A stretch of DNA of 25,425 nucleotides from GCA-2746795 sp964643965. GTDB taxonomy: Bacteria; Chloroflexota; Anaerolineae; Promineifilales; Promineifilaceae. Location of the stretch: the NCBI GenBank assembly GCA_964643965.1, contig CAZXVH010000080.1, forward strand, positions 1 through 25,425. The letters are read 5' to 3'. Under the pieces are notes generated by a model, which was not told where the DNA came from, searched no databases, and worked only from the letters and a program-made list of their open reading frames with translations. Below, in pieces: positions 22,039 through 25,425 of the stretch (positions are counted from its first letter, which is position 1; the number at the start of each line of letters is the position of its first letter). The position numbers and the translations under genes were made by a program.

Positions 22039-23430
22039 GTGACATTTATGGAAATTTATGGAAATATCATGGAGACGATTGGGGATACGCCGCTGGTGCG
22101 TTTGCATTCGGTGGCGCGAGATTTGCCTTGTACGCTGCTGGTTAAGGTGGAGTTTTTTAATCCGGGCGGCTCGGTGAAAGACCGGATTGGGCTGGCTATT
22201 ATTGAGGAGGCGGAGCGAAACGGCCGTTTACAACCCGGAGGCACCATTGTCGAATCCACTTCAGGCAATACCGGGGTGGGTTTAGCCATCGCCGCCGCCA
22301 TCAAAGGGTATCGCACCATCTTCGTCATGCCGGATAAAATGTCGCAGGAGAAGATCATGCTGCTGCGGGCTTATGGCGCCCGGGTGGTGGTGACGCCCAC
22401 GGCCGTGGAGCCAGACGACCCGCGCAGCTACTATTCGGTGGCTAAAAAGCTGGTGGAAGAAACGCCCAACGCCATTTTAGCCAACCAGTACCACAACCCC
22501 GTCAACCCCCAGGTGCATGAAGAAACCACCGGACCGGAACTATGGCGGCAGACAAACGGCCGTTTAACCCACTTCATCACCGGTATGGGCACAGGCGGCA
22601 CCATCACCGGCGTCGGCCGTTACCTGAAGCAGCAAAATCCCCACGTCCAGATCGTGGGCATCGACGCCGTTGGCTCCGTGCTGTATGAACTACATCGCAG
22701 CGGGCGCATGATCAAAGCGGAAAGCTACAAAGTGGAAGGCATCGGCGAAGATTTCTTGCCCTCCACCACCGACCTCAGCGTCATCGACGACATCGTACAA
22801 GTGACAGACCGCGACAGTTTTCTCATGACGCGCCGCCTGGTGCGCGAAGAAGGCATCTTCTGCGGCGGCTCGGGGGGGGCGGCGGTGGCCGGCGCCATTA
22901 AATACGCCCGCCAGCAAAAACTCGGCCCGGATGACATGGTGGTGATAATATTGCCAGACTCCGGCTCCCGCTATTTGAGTAAGGTATTTAACGATGATTG
23001 GATGCGTGAAAACGGCTTCCTGGAACATACCTGGATCGACTTCCGCGCTCAAGACATTCAACAAGACAAAGCCACTGATCCGCTCATTACCGCTCGGCCC
23101 ACGGACTTGATGGTGGACGTGATCAAGCTGCTAAAAACGTACAATGTATCGCAGCTGCCGGTGATGGATGAGGCCGGCAAGCTGGTGGGCATTGTCACTG
23201 AAATTGAACTGCTCAACCATATGCTGCTCACCGATCATGTACACCAGGCAGATGAGACCATCGAATCGATCATCGATCCCAATGTGCCGGTGGTGCGGCC
23301 GGCCACGCCGTTGGAAACGTTGATGGGCATTTTTAGCAGCAAAAACGCCGTGGTCATTGCCACCGGCGAGCAGGTGCAGGGCATTCTGACCAAGATTGAT
23401 ATTTTGGACTTTTTAACTAGGCAGATGTGA
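22039..23430 (+). CDS. cbs: Cystathionine beta-synthase with C-terminal CBS pair
   Basis: 463 residues, matching the length of actinobacterial Cbs. The PLP fold spans about 5-325. The cofactor lysine K47 is in NPGGSVKDR, the substrate loop is STSGNTG, and the phosphate-binding glycine loop is GTGGTITG. Residues about 345-463 hold two CBS motifs (VSQLPVMDEAGKLVGIVTE; QGILTKIDILDFL) that probably regulate activity. It would join serine or O-acetylserine with homocysteine, or make cysteine or H2S in side reactions; cysteine synthase activity is the alternative. GTG at 22039 has AGGAGG 6 nt upstream; ATG at 22048 is an alternative with AAGGTG before it. No methionine-cycle gene is adjacent. Confidence 0.93.
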   Translation: MTFMEIYGNIMETIGDTPLVRLHSVARDLPCTLLVKVEFFNPGGSVKDRIGLAIIEEAERNGRLQPGGTIVESTSGNTGVGLAIAAAIKGYRTIFVMPDKMSQEKIMLLRAYGARVVVTPTAVEPDDPRSYYSVAKKLVEETPNAILANQYHNPVNPQVHEETTGPELWRQTNGRLTHFITGMGTGGTITGVGRYLKQQNPHVQIVGIDAVGSVLYELHRSGRMIKAESYKVEGIGEDFLPSTTDLSVIDDIVQVTDRDSFLMTRRLVREEGIFCGGSGGAAVAGAIKYARQQKLGPDDMVVIILPDSGSRYLSKVFNDDWMRENGFLEHTWIDFRAQDIQQDKATDPLITARPTDLMVDVIKLLKTYNVSQLPVMDEAGKLVGIVTEIELLNHMLLTDHVHQADETIESIIDPNVPVVRPATPLETLMGIFSSKNAVVIATGEQVQGILTKIDILDFLTRQM

Positions 23431-23432
23431 GA

Positions 23433-23602
23433 CTTACAAGTTGCAACAAAAGAGAACTGCTCCATCTGGCCAAAGAGATGGAGCAGATGGACGACGAAGC
23501 CCGCCAAACATGCAAAAGCTGGCCACGGAGACGGTGCTAAAGCAGGCGGCGTTAATTGCGGAGGAGCTGGCTTCTACCGCCATTGCCGCCAATCCGTTAT
23601 AA
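23433..23602 (+). pseudogene. Possible frameshifted small-gene remnant
   Basis: In one frame the bases encode a helical stretch (KRELLHLAKEMEQMDDEARQ) ending at a stop near 23538. In another, ATG 23510 begins MQKLATETVLKQAALIAEEL and ends at TAA 23602 after 30 residues. Joined by one frame change the two would read as a continuous amphipathic helix. Neither half has a ribosome-binding site. The DNA also forms an 11-bp perfect hairpin (23457-23467 with 23476-23486), so it may simply be the structured end of the cbs transcript. The call is tentative. Confidence 0.3.
23457..23486 (+). terminator. Hairpin after the cbs gene
   Basis: CTGCTCCATCT (23457-23467) and AGATGGAGCAG (23476-23486) pair perfectly over 11 bp with an 8-nt loop, 27 nt after the cbs stop. 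No T-run follows, so it is a transcript-end structure candidate rather than a classic terminator. Confidence 0.45.
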
Positions 23603-23662
23603 TGCGCCCCACGTAGCGTTAAGGTTGAACCCTTCTAAAACCACCCAATAAGGACAAAGTGC

Positions 23663-24601
23663 ATGATCGCACAAACGGCCGTTACACTCCGCCAAAACAT
23701 CCAAAAAGTCATCGTGGGCAAAAATGAAATCATCGACATGGCCCTCATCGCCATGCTGTGCGAAGGGCATATTTTGCTGGAAGATGTGCCGGGTACGGGC
23801 AAAACCACGTTGGCAAAAACCATCGCCGCCTCGTTGGGCTGTACCTTTCGCCGGGTGCAGTTCACGCCAGACCTGCTGCCCTCAGACGTGACCGGCATCT
23901 ACTACTATAATCAACGGGAACAAGCCTTTGAGTTTCGTCCCGGCCCCATCTTCGCCCAAATCTTGCTGGCCGATGAGATCAACCGGGCCACGCCACGCAC
24001 CCAATCTGCCCTGCTGGAAGCGATGCAAGAACAGCAGGTGACGGTTGATATTGAGACGCACCGCCTGGAACGGCCGTTTCTGGTATTAGCCACTCAAAAC
24101 CCGGTAGAACTGGAAGGCACCTTCCCCCTGCCCGAAGCGCAGCTCGACCGCTTCCTCATGAAAGTGGCCCTGGGCTACCCCTCCAGCGCCGAAGAAAACG
24201 ATATTTTGCTGCGCTTTGAGCAAGAAGACCCCCTGGAAAGCCTGGAAAAAGTGGTGGAACCGGCCGAAATCCTGGCGATGCAAGCCGCCGTGCGCCGCAT
24301 CAAAGTGGAAACCTCCGTGCGTCACTACATCGTAGACGTCTGCCGCGCCACCCGCGCCCATGAAGACATCGAACTGGGGGCCAGTCCCCGGGCCACGATG
24401 GCCCTCTATCGCACCTGCCAGGCGCTCGCCGCCATCAGCGACCGCCAATTTGTCATCCCCGACGATGTGAAAACAATGGCCCCTTATGTACTCACCCACC
24501 GCCTCATCGTCAACCCGCAAACTCGCCTGCGCGGCCGCCGCCCGGAAGAGGTGATCAACGAGGTGGTGGCGGCCGTGCCCGTGCCCGTAGAAGCGCCATG
24601 A
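23663..24601 (+). CDS. MoxR-family AAA+ ATPase
   Basis: 312 residues, typical for MoxR. Walker A is GTGKTT with K47 (LEDVPGTGKTTLAKTIA), Walker B is ILLADEINRA (D104, E105), then TQSALLEAMQE, and sensor 1 is ATQNPVELEGTFPLPEAQLDRF, here with the family's Gln-Asn-Pro. The C-terminal helical lid follows (about 220-312). MoxR ATPases act as chaperones that mature or activate partners such as VWA-domain proteins, usually encoded with a DUF58 protein, as here. A weak AAGGA lies 8 nt before the ATG. The stop overlaps the next start (ATGA), so the two are translated together. Confidence 0.94.
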   Translation: MIAQTAVTLRQNIQKVIVGKNEIIDMALIAMLCEGHILLEDVPGTGKTTLAKTIAASLGCTFRRVQFTPDLLPSDVTGIYYYNQREQAFEFRPGPIFAQILLADEINRATPRTQSALLEAMQEQQVTVDIETHRLERPFLVLATQNPVELEGTFPLPEAQLDRFLMKVALGYPSSAEENDILLRFEQEDPLESLEKVVEPAEILAMQAAVRRIKVETSVRHYIVDVCRATRAHEDIELGASPRATMALYRTCQALAAISDRQFVIPDDVKTMAPYVLTHRLIVNPQTRLRGRRPEEVINEVVAAVPVPVEAP

Positions 24602-25425
24602 CCTACAATGTGGAGCAGCTGGAACTGACCGTGCGTGAAAGCCGGAGCGACGTGCAAAAGAAAGCGCGGCGCAATCTGATGCTGGCCGCCGCCACCGGCC
24701 AGGAAGTAGACACAGCCCTCTACGCCAAAGCGCGGGGCCTGGTGGTACGTGAACGGGAAAATAGCATCTTCAGCGACGCCTGGCTGCCGCTGGCCCTGCT
24801 CTACCTGCTCATCGGCGTGGCCTCAGAGCGGCATCCCGCCTGGATCAGCCTGGGCCTGGCGCTGCTGCTCATCGTGGGTTTCAGCGCCATTTGGAAGAAC
24901 CTGTCGCTCCTGGGCGTGACCTATGAGCGCCACTTTGACCGCACTCGCGTTTTCCCCGGCGAAGCGGTGGAGATGACGGTGGTGGTGGGCAATCACAAAC
25001 CGCTGCCGCTGACCTGGCTGCAATTTAAGGACAGCCTGCCCATCGCCCCCCATCTCAGCGACGAAATCACCCAACTGGCGAGCGAGGTGACGGGCAGCTA
25101 TCTGCTCCAGCACACATTCTCTTTGCACGGCCGGCAGAAAATAAAACGCAGCGTCACCCTGGTCTTTCCCCGGCGCGGTTATTACAAAGTGGGGCCGGTC
25201 ACCTACCAGTCGGGCGATATTTTCACCCTGTTTACTCGTGAGCAAGAACGGAACCATATCGACACCCTGGTGGTATATCCGCAAATCTGGCCGCTGGAGA
25301 CGCTGGGGCTGCCCGCCAAAAAACCGTTTGGCGATGTCAAGGTGCAGCGCAGCCTGTTCACCGACCCCATCCGCACCCAGGGCATCCGTGATTACCAGCC
25401 ACATGACCGTTTCCGCGATGTCCAC
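24598..25425 (+). CDS. DUF58-domain membrane protein (5' part, cut by window end)
   Basis: The frame is open for 276 codons from ATG 24598 to the window end, overlapping the MoxR stop by 4 nt. Residues 1-60 are charged and helical. Two membrane segments follow at about 62-78 and 82-98 (LPLALLYLLIGVA; WISLGLALLLIVGFSAIW), then a beta-rich domain (about 105-215; RVFPGEAVEMTVVVGN, FPRRGYYKVGPVTY). The last visible residues, GIRDYQPHDRFRDVH, match the start of the DUF58 signature (RxYxPxDxxRxIHW), with Val in the place of Ile. DUF58 proteins contain a von Willebrand-like fold and pair with MoxR; the function is not established. Further operon members probably lie beyond the window. Confidence 0.9.
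   Translation, partial: MTYNVEQLELTVRESRSDVQKKARRNLMLAAATGQEVDTALYAKARGLVVRERENSIFSDAWLPLALLYLLIGVASERHPAWISLGLALLLIVGFSAIWKNLSLLGVTYERHFDRTRVFPGEAVEMTVVVGNHKPLPLTWLQFKDSLPIAPHLSDEITQLASEVTGSYLLQHTFSLHGRQKIKRSVTLVFPRRGYYKVGPVTYQSGDIFTLFTREQERNHIDTLVVYPQIWPLETLGLPAKKPFGDVKVQRSLFTDPIRTQGIRDYQPHDRFRDVH

Noticed and set aside
22690..23064. Minus-strand open frame inside cbs
   Set aside because: Antisense to conserved PLP-enzyme sequence; no start signal.
24823..25425. Minus-strand open frame of 200 codons at the window end
   Set aside because: Antisense to the DUF58 gene, whose domain signature and coupling with MoxR are clear.

Overview
The window looks like chromosomal DNA of a Chloroflexota bacterium, most likely an Anaerolineae-type lineage. 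This placement is inferred from gene style (signal-peptide proteins with Pro/Thr 'TPTPT' tails, LysM–glycosidase and PKD–CAP proteins, CpXC and zinc-ribbon proteins, an adrenodoxin-reductase-type FprA), not from a marker gene. GC is moderate, Shine-Dalgarno sites (AGGAG/GGAGG) are common, and TATAAT-type promoters are recognisable. No rRNA, CRISPR array, prophage or complete insertion sequence is visible. One tRNA (Leu, CAG) is present.

Layout. 1-2188: a bactofilin-like coiled-coil protein (minus). 2189-5357: a secreted PKD/CAP-domain protein and a two-domain sulfurtransferase. 5447-7919: a tight operon of three related zinc-ribbon proteins, the first two with membrane segments. 8071-10142: a signalling island, with a membrane-tethered Ser/Thr kinase plus an InsA-like zinc-ribbon/HTH protein on the minus strand, divergent from an FHA–winged-helix regulator. 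10211-13201: a GAF-PAS histidine kinase followed by a CpXC-domain protein (minus). 13475-15088: a double-GNAT protein fused to a cyclic-nucleotide-binding (CNB) domain. 15160-16182: a membrane-anchored protein with three internal repeats. 16359-16443: tRNA-Leu. 16682-17369: a stand-alone CNB protein and a 78-aa protein. 17406-19688: FprA followed by a tandem RNase HI protein with a degenerate second domain (minus). 19792-20226: a CBS-domain protein. 20463-21878: a secreted LysM–glycoside hydrolase. 22039-23430: cystathionine beta-synthase with a CBS pair. 23663-25425: a MoxR ATPase and the start of a DUF58 protein, cut by the window end.

How the genes fit together. Much of the centre is signal transduction: Ser/Thr phosphorylation (kinase, FHA), histidine phosphorylation, and cyclic-nucleotide-type sensing (two CNB proteins, one joined to acetyltransferases). 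No nucleotide cyclase, phosphatase or response-regulator receiver is in view. No intergenic stretch exceeds 300 bases.

The most striking whole-window signal is the 10-bp palindrome AACGGCCGTT. I count 20 exact copies by eye, about 0.02 expected by chance, nearly all inside genes and encoding T-A-V or N-G-R. It behaves like the HIP1 palindrome of cyanobacteria. Other notable items are the pseudo-RNase H domain, the GNAT-GNAT-CNB architecture, the zinc-ribbon trio, the kinase/FHA divergent pair with overlapping promoters, and a palindromic intergenic repeat that carries the ribosome-binding site of the CNB gene.
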